Assembly (NCBI RefSeq): GCF_022827545.1
Contig: NZ_CP094672.1
Coordinates: 1 to 64,000, forward strand
From: Hymenobacter tibetensis
Lineage (GTDB): Bacteria > Bacteroidota > Bacteroidia > Cytophagales > Hymenobacteraceae
DNA: 64,000 bases
Direction: 5' to 3'
Shown here: positions 16,609 to 25,654 of the stretch, one piece after another
Numbering within the stretch: the first letter of the stretch is position 1
How the letters are laid out: every line of letters begins with the position of its first letter
Translations under genes and position numbers: made by a program
The notes under the pieces: model-generated
Told to the model about the DNA's origin: nothing
The model's input: the letters and a program-made list of their open reading frames with translations, nothing else
The model's database searches: none

Positions 16609-17700
16609 ATGGGAAAGAACGCGGTGCGGATCAAGGATATCGCAGCCAAGGCAAACGTTTCGGTTGGAACCGTAGACCGGGTGCTGCACAACCGTGGCCG
16701 GGTGGCCGAAGACGTGCGGCAGAAAGTCTTGCTCATGATGAAAGAACTGGACTATGAGCCCAACATGATTGCGCGTACGCTGGGCTCGAATCGTCAGTAC
16801 CAACTGGCCGTCCTACAACCCGATCATACCCTCGACCCATACTGGAATGCGCCCTGGCTGGGCATTGAAAAAGCGGCCCGCGAACTAAAGCAGTACGGCA
16901 TCAACATTCGCACGTACTCGTACAATCTAAACCAGGTTGATTCCTTCCTGGAGCAAGCCACGGCCGCAACGGCATCGCAGCCCGATGGAATTTTAATTGC
17001 GCCGTTGTTCTACCGCGAGTCGCTCTCGTTTTTCGAGCAGTGGCAGCAGCAGCAGATTCCGTATGTAACGTTCAACACCTACATTGCCGAGGTGCAGTCC
17101 CTGAGCTACGTAGGTCAGGATTCGTACCAGAGCGGGTATTTGGCTGGTAAGCTGGTGCAGTTCGGCCAAACGCAGCCCGGTACCTTCCTCATTGCGCACA
17201 TCGGAGAAGACATTGCAAACTCCGTGCACGTAACGGAGAAGGAACGAGGCTTCCGCGACTACTTCACGGAGTTAGCCGCCCGGCAGGAAGGCCGGCCCGA
17301 CCAGCCCCATACTTTCTATACGATCGTAAGCATCGACCTGCCTGACCCCGCCGACCCGTCGTTTGCCCGGCAGCTGACCATGCTGCTAGACGAACAGCAG
17401 ACGCAGCTGAAAGGCATATTCGTGAGTACCTCCAAAGCCTACGAAATTGCGCCCTACCTGCAAGCCTACCACCGGGAGGATATTCGCTTGGTTGGCTACG
17501 ACTTGTTGGAGAAGAACATTCATTTCCTCAACGAAAACGTCATCGACTTTATCATCAACCAAAACCCTAAAAAGCAGGGGTACCGGGGCATCTACGCCCT
17601 AGCCGACAAGTTGGTGTTCAAGAAAGAGGTGCAAGCAGTCAAGAACTTGCCACTTGACATCATCACCAAGGAAAACCTTCAATATTATTTGGATAAGTAA
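16609..17700 (+). CDS. LacI family transcriptional regulator of the GlcNAc locus
   Basis: About 363 residues from MGKNAVRIKDIAAKANVSVGTVDRVLHNRG, a LacI-type helix-turn-helix. The remainder is a periplasmic-binding-protein-like sugar-sensing domain (VGQDSYQSGYLAGKL; VGYDLLEKNIHFL). The frame is open to 16444, but the DNA-binding domain begins only at 16609. It is divergent from nagB, with two palindromes in the shared upstream region, and is the best candidate for binding all six palindromes of the locus. The sensed ligand is inferred to be GlcNAc, chitobiose or a phosphorylated derivative. The sites lie upstream of the -33 elements, which would suit activation rather than classical repression. 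Confidence 0.88.
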   Translation: MGKNAVRIKDIAAKANVSVGTVDRVLHNRGRVAEDVRQKVLLMMKELDYEPNMIARTLGSNRQYQLAVLQPDHTLDPYWNAPWLGIEKAARELKQYGINIRTYSYNLNQVDSFLEQATAATASQPDGILIAPLFYRESLSFFEQWQQQQIPYVTFNTYIAEVQSLSYVGQDSYQSGYLAGKLVQFGQTQPGTFLIAHIGEDIANSVHVTEKERGFRDYFTELAARQEGRPDQPHTFYTIVSIDLPDPADPSFARQLTMLLDEQQTQLKGIFVSTSKAYEIAPYLQAYHREDIRLVGYDLLEKNIHFLNENVIDFIINQNPKKQGYRGIYALADKLVFKKEVQAVKNLPLDIITKENLQYYLDK

Positions 17701-17739
17701 CCCGGCCGGTTCTTGGTTTCAGCATTATAGGAGCAGTTT

Positions 17740-18456
17740 TCATTGAGCTAACTGCGCAACCAGCTCGGCTACAATGGCGGGGTCGGTTTCCGGTAAGGCG
17801 GCATCAAACAGCGCAGACTGCGGAGCGTGAGAGCTGAACACCACACGTTTGGCGCTAGCGTGAAACTCGTTCGCGCCCGTGCTGCGCATCAGGTCTTGGA
17901 TGGTGTGGGGCGTAACGCCGCTTCCCGGCATGATGCTGATGCGCCCAGCAGCCTGTTCAACCAATGCAGCTAGCTGCGCCTGGCCGGCGGGTGCTGTAGG
18001 GTGTCCGCCGGAAGTGAGTAGGCGCTGGCAACCCAAGGCAATAACTTGTTCGAGCGCCTGGGATTGGTTGGCGCATACATCGAAGGCGCGGTGGAACGTA
18101 ACCTGCATGGGCCCCGCTGCCGCAATAAGCGTTTGGCAAAGAGCGGTATCTACATGGCCGTTGCTATCAAGCGCCCCAAGCACTACGCCGGCGCAACCCA
18201 GCTGGCGGCACTGGGCTATGTCGGCGGCCATGATGGCCTGTTCCTCGGGGTTGTAGATGAAGTTGCCAGCCCGCGGCCTGATAAGCACGAACACGGGTAT
18301 CGTGAGCAGGTGCATTACTTGGCTTATAAGGCCGAAAGAGGGCGTAATACCGCCTTGCTCCAGGTTCTGGCATAGCTCAATGCGTTGGGCCCCGCCCGCC
18401 TGCGCCGCTACGGCCGACTGCACCGAGCTAGCACAAATTTCCAGCACTCGTCTCAT
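17740..18456 (-). CDS. cutC: CutC family protein
   Basis: About 238 residues from MRRVLEICASSVQSAVAAQAGGAQRIELC, the conserved start of the CutC TIM-barrel family. The start codon overlaps the stop of the upstream glycosylasparaginase as ATGA (18453-18456), so the two are translationally coupled; the frame is open to 18579, but that part overlaps the previous gene. CutC is called a copper homeostasis protein, but that role is weakly supported in bacteria, and no copper gene is near. Its coupling here to a GlcNAc-Asn-cleaving enzyme suggests a role in amino-sugar or N-glycan metabolism (inference). Confidence 0.9.
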   Translation of the reverse strand: MRRVLEICASSVQSAVAAQAGGAQRIELCQNLEQGGITPSFGLISQVMHLLTIPVFVLIRPRAGNFIYNPEEQAIMAADIAQCRQLGCAGVVLGALDSNGHVDTALCQTLIAAAGPMQVTFHRAFDVCANQSQALEQVIALGCQRLLTSGGHPTAPAGQAQLAALVEQAAGRISIMPGSGVTPHTIQDLMRSTGANEFHASAKRVVFSSHAPQSALFDAALPETDPAIVAELVAQLAQ

Positions 18457-19478
18457 TTGAGCAGGTATTCGCTTTCGATAAGTTGCTGTTGGTTGCTGGC
18501 GTCGCAAACGGCGTAGCTGAAGCCTTTTTGCAGCGCGAAAGCGCCGTACCCCCCCTGCCTGCTGACGGCAATAAAGCACACTTGAATCTCGCGGGCTTTG
18601 GCGCCTTTGATTTTAGCAATACGCTCAATAGCGGCCTTGCAGGCTGCTTTCGGCGAGAGTCCCTGGCGCATCAGCTCCACTACCGTATGCGCGCCCGCAA
18701 TCCGGATTACGTCTTCGCCTTGGCCGGTAGCGGCGGCGGCGCCCACCTCATTGTCAACAAACAACCCCGAGCCGATTAGGGGAGAGTCGCCGAGGCGGCC
18801 GCGCATTTTAAAGCCCATGCCACTGGTAGTGCAACTGCCGCTTAGGTTGCCTTGCGCATCTTGGGCGAGCAGCGCAATCGTATCGTGGTTGTTGGCCCCG
18901 CCTACTGGCCCGGTAGGTTTCCTGGACCCCGAATTTTCGATATTCACTACTGGTTTGTACTGGCTGGTTTTCAGCCACTCCCGGTACGCTTTTTCGGCGT
19001 CGGCGCTGAGCTTCTGCGGTTCCAGCGGGAAGCCTTGGGATACGGCAAACTGCTGGGCTCCTTCGCCTACCAGCATTACGTGGGGCGTGCGTTCCATTAC
19101 GCGCCGCGCCACGCTAATAGGATGCTTGATGCGCTCCAAAGCCGCTACGCTTCCACAGTTGAATTTGTCGTCCATGATGCAGGCATCCAACGTTACGATG
19201 CCCTCCCGGTCAGGATTACCACCTAGACCCACGCAGCAGTTTTGCGAAGCTTCCGTCACCATCACCCCCGCTTCCACGGCGTCCAAGGCCTGGCCTCCTT
19301 TGCTCAGAATTTTCCAGGCTCCTAGGTTGGCCGCGAGGCCCGTATCCCAGGTGGAAATAACCAGCGGCTTGCCAATTGCGGCGCGTGGCAGCACCTCGGC
19401 CGCTTCCGCCGATTGCCCTAGCGTGAGTGCCGCCAACCCGGCAGTGGAACAGGTAATGAACTTTCGGCGAGTAGGCAT
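18453..19478 (-). CDS. N4-(beta-N-acetylglucosaminyl)-L-asparaginase (glycosylasparaginase)
   Basis: About 341 residues of the Ntn-hydrolase isoaspartyl peptidase/asparaginase family. The precursor self-cleaves before the nucleophile Thr in NNHDT (T200), and RLGDSPLIGSGLFVDN with GAAAATGQGE (about 228-255) matches the substrate site of aspartylglucosaminidases rather than plain asparaginases. It splits the GlcNAc-Asn bond left after N-glycoprotein digestion. The N terminus MPTRRKFITCSTAGLAALTLG is a Tat-type signal, so the enzyme is probably exported to the periplasm. Start 19478 is chosen for that signal over 19532. It is followed by cutC with an ATGA overlap and preceded by an operator pair 345 bp upstream. 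Confidence 0.92.
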   Translation of the reverse strand: MPTRRKFITCSTAGLAALTLGQSAEAAEVLPRAAIGKPLVISTWDTGLAANLGAWKILSKGGQALDAVEAGVMVTEASQNCCVGLGGNPDREGIVTLDACIMDDKFNCGSVAALERIKHPISVARRVMERTPHVMLVGEGAQQFAVSQGFPLEPQKLSADAEKAYREWLKTSQYKPVVNIENSGSRKPTGPVGGANNHDTIALLAQDAQGNLSGSCTTSGMGFKMRGRLGDSPLIGSGLFVDNEVGAAAATGQGEDVIRIAGAHTVVELMRQGLSPKAACKAAIERIAKIKGAKAREIQVCFIAVSRQGGYGAFALQKGFSYAVCDASNQQQLIESEYLLK

Positions 19479-19822
19479 AAGGCAAGCAGATGTTAGTGGT
19501 GACTTTAAACCGTAGGCGTTTATGCTATGCAAGGGCTTAACTACGCAATTCGCATATATCCCTATTAATGAGAACTTTTGCTACATATTCTCGCTCCTTA
19601 TTACTCAGAATAGGAGAATCTTGCAAGTGAGCAAGAGCCCCTGCTGGCCCTCCTGAAACCTGTTCTATAGGCGTTTCCATTTACGCTGCTTGCTCGTCCT
19701 TTCCCGGAGCAGCCCAACACTTATTCCCTGCGCGAGAATCGGACAAACGTGTCAGAGAGCTTAGCGGCCTAAAAGTACAAGTTGGTTTTTAACAACCTAC
19801 CCTACGAAGTTACTCTAGTAGT

Positions 19823-19834
19823 GTTTGCGCACAC
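19823..19834. promoter_or_regulatory. Operator-like palindrome, left of the third pair
   Basis: GTTTGCGCACAC matches the consensus palindrome at 11 of 12 positions and keeps the central CpG. It is 21 bp, two helical turns, from its partner. Confidence 0.6.
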
Positions 19835-19843
19835 GGAGCCAAT

Positions 19844-19855
19844 GTGCGCGCACAC
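19844..19855. promoter_or_regulatory. Operator-like palindrome, right of the third pair
   Basis: GTGCGCGCACAC matches at 11 of 12 positions. The overlapping TGTGCGCGCACA is itself a perfect palindrome, so the exact centre is uncertain by one base. Confidence 0.6.
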
Positions 19856-20242
19856 ACCTGTGATTTTTTCGATAAATAATTGAAATGGTTTGTTACCTTG
19901 ACCCCCAAGTTCGGAACAGTCAACCCAAGACGTCGACTTTGTCTTGGCTACGCAACGCCTCTTTAGCCTAAGACGTGGGCAAGGCCAAGGATGCGTGAAA
20001 TCACGGCTCATAGGCTTTGCTTCATACCACAACACGTAACCACCTATCTTCTTTGGGCTGGGCATCCGCAACCCCTGAAGCATTGCATGGCGGCAACGCA
20101 GCACTGTGCCCTGTGAGTTGAAAGCCACTGCACACAAGCTAGGAAACAGCTTCAGTAAGAGAAAATAACGGCTTTTTTCTTCGAATACAGCCACCATTTC
20201 AACTTCCCGAAATGGCGCGCCAAGCACCTAAACCAACAGACT

Positions 20243-21124
20243 ATGGGCACTACCAAGCAGATAGGAATAGATATTGGGGGCACCAAAATTCATATTGGCG
20301 TGGTACAGCAGGCGTGTATCATTCAGGAAATCCAGGTGGAAACGTCGGCTACCGCGTCCAAGGAGCAGATTCTGCAAGAACTGGTGGACACCATCAAAAT
20401 CGTTATCGACGACGAGGTGAGCGGCATTGGCATTGGGGTGCCGGGCTTGGTTGATGAAAAAAACGGCATTGTGCACAACGTGCAAAACATTCCTTCCTGG
20501 CAGGAGGTGGGCCTGAAACAGCATCTGGCAGAGCATTTCCACCAGCCCGTGTACATGACCAACGACGCCAATGCGTTTGCCATCGGCGAGAAAATCTACG
20601 GCAAAGGCAAGGCCTTCACCAATCTGGTGGGCATCACGCTGGGCACTGGGTTTGGTACGGGCATCATCATCAACAACGACGTGTACTCGGGCACACTTTC
20701 CAGTGCCGGCGAATTCGGGAGCATCCCGTACCGCGACAAAACCATCGAAGACTATTGCAGCGGTAAGTTCTTTAGCCAGCGCTTCAACCTGTCGGGTACG
20801 GCTTGCCATTCACTCGCCAAACAGGGGGAGGCAGGCGCGTTGAAGGCCTTCGCGCAGTACGGAGAACATCTGGGCAATGCCATAAAAACCGTGCTGTACG
20901 CGCTAGCCCCGGAAGCCATATTCTTGGGTGGCTCCATTAGCAAGTGCTACGAATTCTTCCAGGAGTCTATGTACGAAAGCATCCAGGCATTCCCTTTCCG
21001 GCTCGTGACCAACCGCTTGGTGGTAGCCCCCTCTGAACTGGGCAACGCGGCCGTGTTGGGTGCCGCGGCACTTTGCGCGCTCAAACAGGGAGAGCATCAC
21101 CCCCAACGTGTACCCTTGCATTAG
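20243..21124 (+). CDS. ROK family sugar kinase
   Basis: A 293-residue kinase with the ATP-binding motif DIGGTK at residue 10, the catalytic Asp in TNDANAF (D108), and TLGTGFGTGIIIN. It phosphorylates a hexose, by context GlcNAc, mannose or glucose, in the cytoplasm. The classic ROK zinc-binding Cys cluster is absent; the region reads GEFGSIPYRDKTIEDYCSG, the form common in Bacteroidota ROK proteins. It has no HTH domain, so it is an enzyme and not a NagC-like repressor. It is followed after 108 bp by a GH92 gene on the same strand, probably in one transcript controlled from the operator pair upstream. Confidence 0.88.
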   Translation: MGTTKQIGIDIGGTKIHIGVVQQACIIQEIQVETSATASKEQILQELVDTIKIVIDDEVSGIGIGVPGLVDEKNGIVHNVQNIPSWQEVGLKQHLAEHFHQPVYMTNDANAFAIGEKIYGKGKAFTNLVGITLGTGFGTGIIINNDVYSGTLSSAGEFGSIPYRDKTIEDYCSGKFFSQRFNLSGTACHSLAKQGEAGALKAFAQYGEHLGNAIKTVLYALAPEAIFLGGSISKCYEFFQESMYESIQAFPFRLVTNRLVVAPSELGNAAVLGAAALCALKQGEHHPQRVPLH

Positions 21125-21232
21125 CCGAAGGTTGCTTAGCTGCGCGTCCGTGCCTGATGCTACTTCAGGGTTGCCCAGGGCCACGTTGCTTTTTCTCTGT
21201 TCTGTTTGTCTTGCTTAACCGTCGCTTTGTTC

Positions 21233-23563
21233 ATGTTAAGGAAAGTTGTTCGCTACCTACAGCCCGTTATTGTGCTGGCCTTGGGGTTCGTTTTCTTTGG
21301 GGCAAGCTCCACCGGCACCCACCCCAAGCAAGCGGCCAGCGCGGGCCCCGAAGCCCGCCTCACGCAATACGTCGATCCTTACATTGGTACCGGCTTTCAC
21401 GGCCACGTCTTTCTGGGGGCCAACGTTCCGTTTGGCGCCGTGCAGCTAGGGCCGGTGAACTTGTCGGAGGGCTGGGACTGGTGTTCGGGCTACCACTATT
21501 CCGACTCCACTATTGTGGGGTTTTCGCACACGCACCTCAGCGGCACAGGCATCGGCGACCTGGGGGATATAGCTGTAATGCCTACCACTGGAGCTGTTCG
21601 GGTAACCAAGGGCTCGTTGAAAAATCCGGAGAAAGGGTACGTGTCGCTTTTCTCGCACCAAGACGAGCAAGTGAAACCCGGCTACTACGCCGTGAAGCTG
21701 AAGCGCTACAACATCCAGGCAGAGCTGACGGCAAGTGAGCGGGTGGGCTTCCATCAATACACCTTTCCTAAGTCCGAGCAGGCACACTTGGTTCTGGATC
21801 TGCAACAAGGCATCGGTTGGGACCTAGCCACCGATACCTTCATCGAGCAACTCAATGACAGCACCCTCGCCGGCTACCGCAATTCCAAAGGGTGGGCCGT
21901 AGACCAGCGTCTGTATTTTGCGGTGGTGTTGTCGAAGCCCATCCGCCAGTTCACTGCCCTGCAAGTAACCGACACGTTAGGCCATACTGTGGCGGCCACC
22001 AAAGGCAATCGGCTCAAAGGAGTAATTACGTTTGCCACCCAAGCCGGGGAAAAAGTGCAGATGAAGGTGGGCATTTCTCCCGTGAGTTCGCAGAATGCTT
22101 TGGCCAATATCCGGGCCGAAATTCCGCATTGGAATTTCGCGAAAACGGTGGCCGCCGCCGATGCCGCCTGGAACCAGGAGTTGCAGAAAGTTCGCATCCA
22201 GGCCGATTCAGAAGCGCAGCTAAAAACCTTCTACACGGCCCTCTACCACACCATGATTGCCCCCTCCATTTTCAACGACCACAACGGGGACTACCGGGGC
22301 ACCGACAAGAAGGTGTATCAAAACGCCGCCTTTACCAACCTAACCACGTTTTCGCTCTGGGACACGTATCGGGCCACTCATCCCCTGTTTACGGTGCTGC
22401 AACCAACCCGCGTCAATGACATGATCAACTCCATGCTCGCGGTGTACCAGCAGCAGGGCAAGCTGCCTGTCTGGCACCTGATGGGCAACGAAACCAACAC
22501 CATGGTAGGCTACAGCGCCGTGCCCGTGGTGGTGGATGCCTACCTGAAGGGGTTCAACGGGTTTGATGCCCAACTGGCCTATGAAGCCATCAAAACTACG
22601 GCCATGCAAGACGAGCGTGGCCTGAAAGCAGTGAAAGCCCTCGGCTTTATCCCAGCCGACAGCGAAACGGAAACGGTAGCCAAGGGTCTAGAATACGCCA
22701 TTGATGATTGGTGCATTGCCCAAATGGCTCGGAAAATGGGGAAAACTGCTGACTACACCTACTTCAGCAAGCGGGCCAAAAACTACGCAAACTACTTCCA
22801 CAAGCCGACCCGTTTTATGCGCGGCCGGGTTTCCAAAACCGAGTGGCGCACGCCTTTTAATCCTCTCGTTGCCCGCCACATGAAAGACGATTTCACGGAA
22901 GGCAACTCCTGGCAATATACCTGGCTGGTGCCGCAGGATGTCGAAGGCCTGATTCAGCTGCTAGGGGGCGAAAAGCCGTTCAGCCAAAAACTGGACTCGC
23001 TGTTCACGGTGCAGGGAGACATGGGCGCAGAAGCCTCCAACGACATTACCGGCCTGATTGGGCAGTACGCCCACGGCAACGAGCCCAGCCACCACGTTGC
23101 GTACCTATACGCCTACGTGGGGCAGCCCTGGAAAACGGCCAACCAGGTGCGCTACATCATGGACAACTTCTACACCGATAAGCCCGATGGCATTATCGGC
23201 AACGAAGACGTAGGGCAAATGTCGTCTTGGTATATCTTCTCGGCGCTTGGCTTCTACCCACTCAACCCAGCCAATGGCACGTATGTGTTTGGCAGCCCGC
23301 TTGTCCGGCAAGCGTCGTTAATGCTAGCCAACGGGAAAACGCTTTCCATCGAGGCCAAAGGCAATAGCCCGGCCAACAAGTATATCCAAGCCATTTCCTT
23401 TAACGGCAAGCCGTATCTGAAATCCTATATCACCCACCAAGACCTAACTGCCGGCGGGAAGCTTGTTATCGAGATGGGCAACAAGCCGAGCACCACCTGG
23501 GGCGTTGCCAAAGAAAACCAGCCGAAATCAGTGCCGAATCATCTTGCTCCACCACGCAAGTAA
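21233..23563 (+). CDS. GH92 alpha-mannosidase, predicted alpha-1,2 type
   Basis: About 776 residues with an N-terminal export signal, starting at the ATG 21233 (a TTG at 21206 is less likely). It carries the GH92 motifs EGNSWQY (E556, general acid), GNEDVGQMSSWYIFSALGFYP (D659 region, base) and YAHGNEPSHH. The His-Asn-Glu arrangement (H614 and E617) resembles the +1 subsite signature of alpha-1,2-mannosidases known from Bacteroides BT3990. It removes terminal mannose from high-mannose N-glycans with calcium-dependent inversion. Its place next to glycosylasparaginase and ROK genes supports N-glycan breakdown. It ends convergently with the ECF sigma gene. Confidence 0.93.
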   Translation: MLRKVVRYLQPVIVLALGFVFFGASSTGTHPKQAASAGPEARLTQYVDPYIGTGFHGHVFLGANVPFGAVQLGPVNLSEGWDWCSGYHYSDSTIVGFSHTHLSGTGIGDLGDIAVMPTTGAVRVTKGSLKNPEKGYVSLFSHQDEQVKPGYYAVKLKRYNIQAELTASERVGFHQYTFPKSEQAHLVLDLQQGIGWDLATDTFIEQLNDSTLAGYRNSKGWAVDQRLYFAVVLSKPIRQFTALQVTDTLGHTVAATKGNRLKGVITFATQAGEKVQMKVGISPVSSQNALANIRAEIPHWNFAKTVAAADAAWNQELQKVRIQADSEAQLKTFYTALYHTMIAPSIFNDHNGDYRGTDKKVYQNAAFTNLTTFSLWDTYRATHPLFTVLQPTRVNDMINSMLAVYQQQGKLPVWHLMGNETNTMVGYSAVPVVVDAYLKGFNGFDAQLAYEAIKTTAMQDERGLKAVKALGFIPADSETETVAKGLEYAIDDWCIAQMARKMGKTADYTYFSKRAKNYANYFHKPTRFMRGRVSKTEWRTPFNPLVARHMKDDFTEGNSWQYTWLVPQDVEGLIQLLGGEKPFSQKLDSLFTVQGDMGAEASNDITGLIGQYAHGNEPSHHVAYLYAYVGQPWKTANQVRYIMDNFYTDKPDGIIGNEDVGQMSSWYIFSALGFYPLNPANGTYVFGSPLVRQASLMLANGKTLSIEAKGNSPANKYIQAISFNGKPYLKSYITHQDLTAGGKLVIEMGNKPSTTWGVAKENQPKSVPNHLAPPRK

Positions 23564-23729
23564 TGGCACTGGCTGACAAGGCAGCCTTGGTATACTAGGT
23601 AGTAGAGGAAAATAGCAGCTTCTGCGCTAACAGCCGAAGTGCGTGGAGTGTCGCCTGCCGGCTATGAACGCGCGGTAGGGCCATTTGCGCTGGGCTTTTG
23701 CAGGGAAGCCCCGTCTTGGTGGCTTGATG

Positions 23730-24392
23730 CTACGATAACAGCAGCAGGACGAGCATCATCGTCAGGCCGTGCGCCTGGAAATACACCTTCAAAAACTTCA
23801 GGGCCTTGGTAATCTGATTTTCCACGCACTTAACCGAGATATTCAACTCCTTCGCAATCATTGCGTGCGACAAGCCCTGCTGGCGGCTCAACACGAAAAT
23901 CTCACGCCGCCGCGACGGAAGCTGTTCCACCGCTGATTGGTACAGCTGCTCCAGCTCTTGGTATTCCAGCACGTTGCTAGGGCTGCTTTCCTCAACAAGC
24001 AGTTGGTCGTTGTAATCCTCGAACACCCAATACCGATGGCGCCGTAGGTTCTTTAGAATAGCGCGGTACGCCGAAGTGTAGAGGTACGTTTTGAACACGA
24101 TGTCTTGGTCGAACTCGTATCGACGCTCCCACAGCTTCACAAAGCAGTCTTGCACTATCTCCTCAGCCTCCACTTGGTTTTTGAGGTAGCCGTGCACAAA
24201 TCGGCATAGAGTTGGGGCATGCAGATCGAACAGCAAAGCAAATGCTTGCTTGTTATCATTCTGGAGCTGCTCTAGGCAGGCTCGATCTGAATATTCTTTT
24301 ACGACTTTCAAGGGAAAGCTGTCCGTAAGGGTGGCTTGCGCATGTGCCTGAGTATCTAAAGGTAAAAAAACCTTGATGAGTTGCAGCAACAA
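23730..24392 (-). CDS. RNA polymerase ECF sigma factor
   Basis: 220 residues with sigma region 2 (ALLFDLHAPTLCRFVHGYLKNQVEAEEIVQDCFVKLWE) and region 4 (SRRREIFVLSRQQGLSHAMIAKELNISVKCVENQITKALK), of the Bacteroidota ECF type that partners with FecR. The C-terminal LTMMLVLLLLS stretch is hydrophobic and common in these factors. The ATG at 24392 leaves an N-terminal extension of about 30 residues, so the true start may be further in. Unusually it is divergent from its presumed anti-sigma partner rather than in one operon. It should direct transcription of the fecR-susC operon when mannan is bound. Confidence 0.9.
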   Translation of the reverse strand: MLLQLIKVFLPLDTQAHAQATLTDSFPLKVVKEYSDRACLEQLQNDNKQAFALLFDLHAPTLCRFVHGYLKNQVEAEEIVQDCFVKLWERRYEFDQDIVFKTYLYTSAYRAILKNLRRHRYWVFEDYNDQLLVEESSPSNVLEYQELEQLYQSAVEQLPSRRREIFVLSRQQGLSHAMIAKELNISVKCVENQITKALKFLKVYFQAHGLTMMLVLLLLS

Positions 24393-24475
24393 TAGTAAAG
24401 TTATTCCGGGCTTAAGTGCAATGTCACCAAGGCAAGGTGCTATTCCGCTATCAGGCTTAGCGGTTTTGTTGGCCT

Positions 24476-24495
24476 CTGTGCTGTAAGCAGCACAG
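24476..24495. promoter_or_regulatory. Inverted repeat in the sigma / fecR divergent region
   Basis: Perfect 8-bp arms CTGTGCTG and CAGCACAG with a TAAG loop. It could be a regulator site or a small hairpin in the sigma-gene leader; no proof of either. Confidence 0.4.
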
Positions 24496-24619
24496 TAAGC
24501 TCACAAATAAGCGCATTAGAGCAGCAGTAAAGCAGCGAAAAAAAATATTTTCAACTCGCGTTGGGGGGAGGGGTAGTTCGTGGCTTTTACTACACAGACA
24601 GATGTAGTGACCCTACCCT

Positions 24620-25654
24620 ATGCCTAGAGAAATAGACTACGAGATTTGTACGCGTTATCTGCGAGGCGAAGCTTCGCTGGAGGAAGCGCAGGCTGTCCGG
24701 GCTTGGCTCGCTGACCCAGCCAACGAGCTTCTTGCTCATTATTGGATGAGCCAGCAAATCCAAGAGTTTGAAACGGTACGCCACGACGCTGGCCACGACC
24801 CGCACAACTACTCTGGCATGTGGGCAACTATTGCTGCACGCACGCAACTGGAAGAAACCCCAGCTGCCTCCCCTTCCCGGTTGGCAGGGTGGCGCCGATG
24901 GGCCGCTGCGGCTGCCGTAGTAGGCGCCGTTGCCAGTACGGGGTGGCTGGTGCACGAACGCAACCAGGCAATGGAGCCCGTTACGGCCCGCTACGTTACG
25001 CCGTATGGCCAGACGCGCGTGGTGCAGCTGCCCGATGGTTCGCAGGTAACCTTGAATTCGCATTCGACGGTGCGCTACGCCGCCACGGCCGACCCTGGAC
25101 GCCCTCGGGAAGTGTGGTTAGATGGGGAAGCCTACTTCTCGGTGAAGCACTTACCGGATCATAAGCCTTTTGTGGTACACACGTCGGCAGGCTTGCAGGT
25201 GGAAGTACTGGGTACCAAGTTCACCGTGTACCGGCGGCACGAGCAAGCCCGCGTGGTGCTACTCTCGGGCAAAGTCCAGGTGGCATTTGCGGATACCACC
25301 AAAGCCAAGGTGATACTCAAACCTGGGGAACTGCTGGAAACCACCGACCAAAACCCCAGCAAAGTGGTGCACCAAGCCGTTCAGGCCGCCACCTACGCCG
25401 ACTGGACGGATGGCAAGCTGGTGTTTGACGCCACTACCATTGCCGACATCGCCACTCGTCTAGAAGATACCTACGGGGTTGAGGTGGTGGTAGCCAGCCC
25501 TGCTTTACGGCAACGCAAGTTCACGGGCACTTTCCCAAGCAATAACCTGGACCTGCTCTGCGAAAACCTGGCGGCAACCTTCAACCTGCAAATCGCTCGT
25601 CGCGAAAATCAACTTATTCTGTCCAACCATCCTTCATCCCATCCCACTCCATGA
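24620..25654 (+). CDS. FecR family anti-sigma/sigma regulator
   Basis: 344 residues. There is a cytoplasmic N-terminal part of about 90 residues, one membrane segment (WAAAAAVVGAVASTGWLV, near 95-112), then the periplasmic FecR domain (QTRVVQLPDGSQVTLNSHS) and a C-terminal DUF4974 module. FecR proteins hold the ECF sigma factor and release or activate it when the STN domain of the partner SusC signals substrate binding. The stop overlaps the susC start as ATGA (25651-25654), implying coupled translation of sensor and transporter. Confidence 0.9.
   Translation: MPREIDYEICTRYLRGEASLEEAQAVRAWLADPANELLAHYWMSQQIQEFETVRHDAGHDPHNYSGMWATIAARTQLEETPAASPSRLAGWRRWAAAAAVVGAVASTGWLVHERNQAMEPVTARYVTPYGQTRVVQLPDGSQVTLNSHSTVRYAATADPGRPREVWLDGEAYFSVKHLPDHKPFVVHTSAGLQVEVLGTKFTVYRRHEQARVVLLSGKVQVAFADTTKAKVILKPGELLETTDQNPSKVVHQAVQAATYADWTDGKLVFDATTIADIATRLEDTYGVEVVVASPALRQRKFTGTFPSNNLDLLCENLAATFNLQIARRENQLILSNHPSSHPTP

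Larger units (their letters stand above)
19479..20242. other. Divergent regulatory region glycosylasparaginase / ROK kinase
   Basis: Apart from the palindrome pair at 19823-19855, no confident promoter was found. Candidate boxes are TACTTTTA on minus (19777 to 19770) and TACCTTGA on plus (19894). A 141-codon frame covering most of the right half looks non-coding. Confidence 0.5.

Noticed and set aside
19802..20227. 141-codon minus-strand frame in the divergent region before the ROK kinase
   Set aside because: It covers the operator palindromes, has no recognisable domain and odd residue composition; regulatory DNA is the better reading.
24476..24495. Possible match of this inverted repeat to the GTGTGCGCACAC operator
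   Set aside because: The arms and spacing differ and there is no central CpG; kept only as an unassigned repeat.
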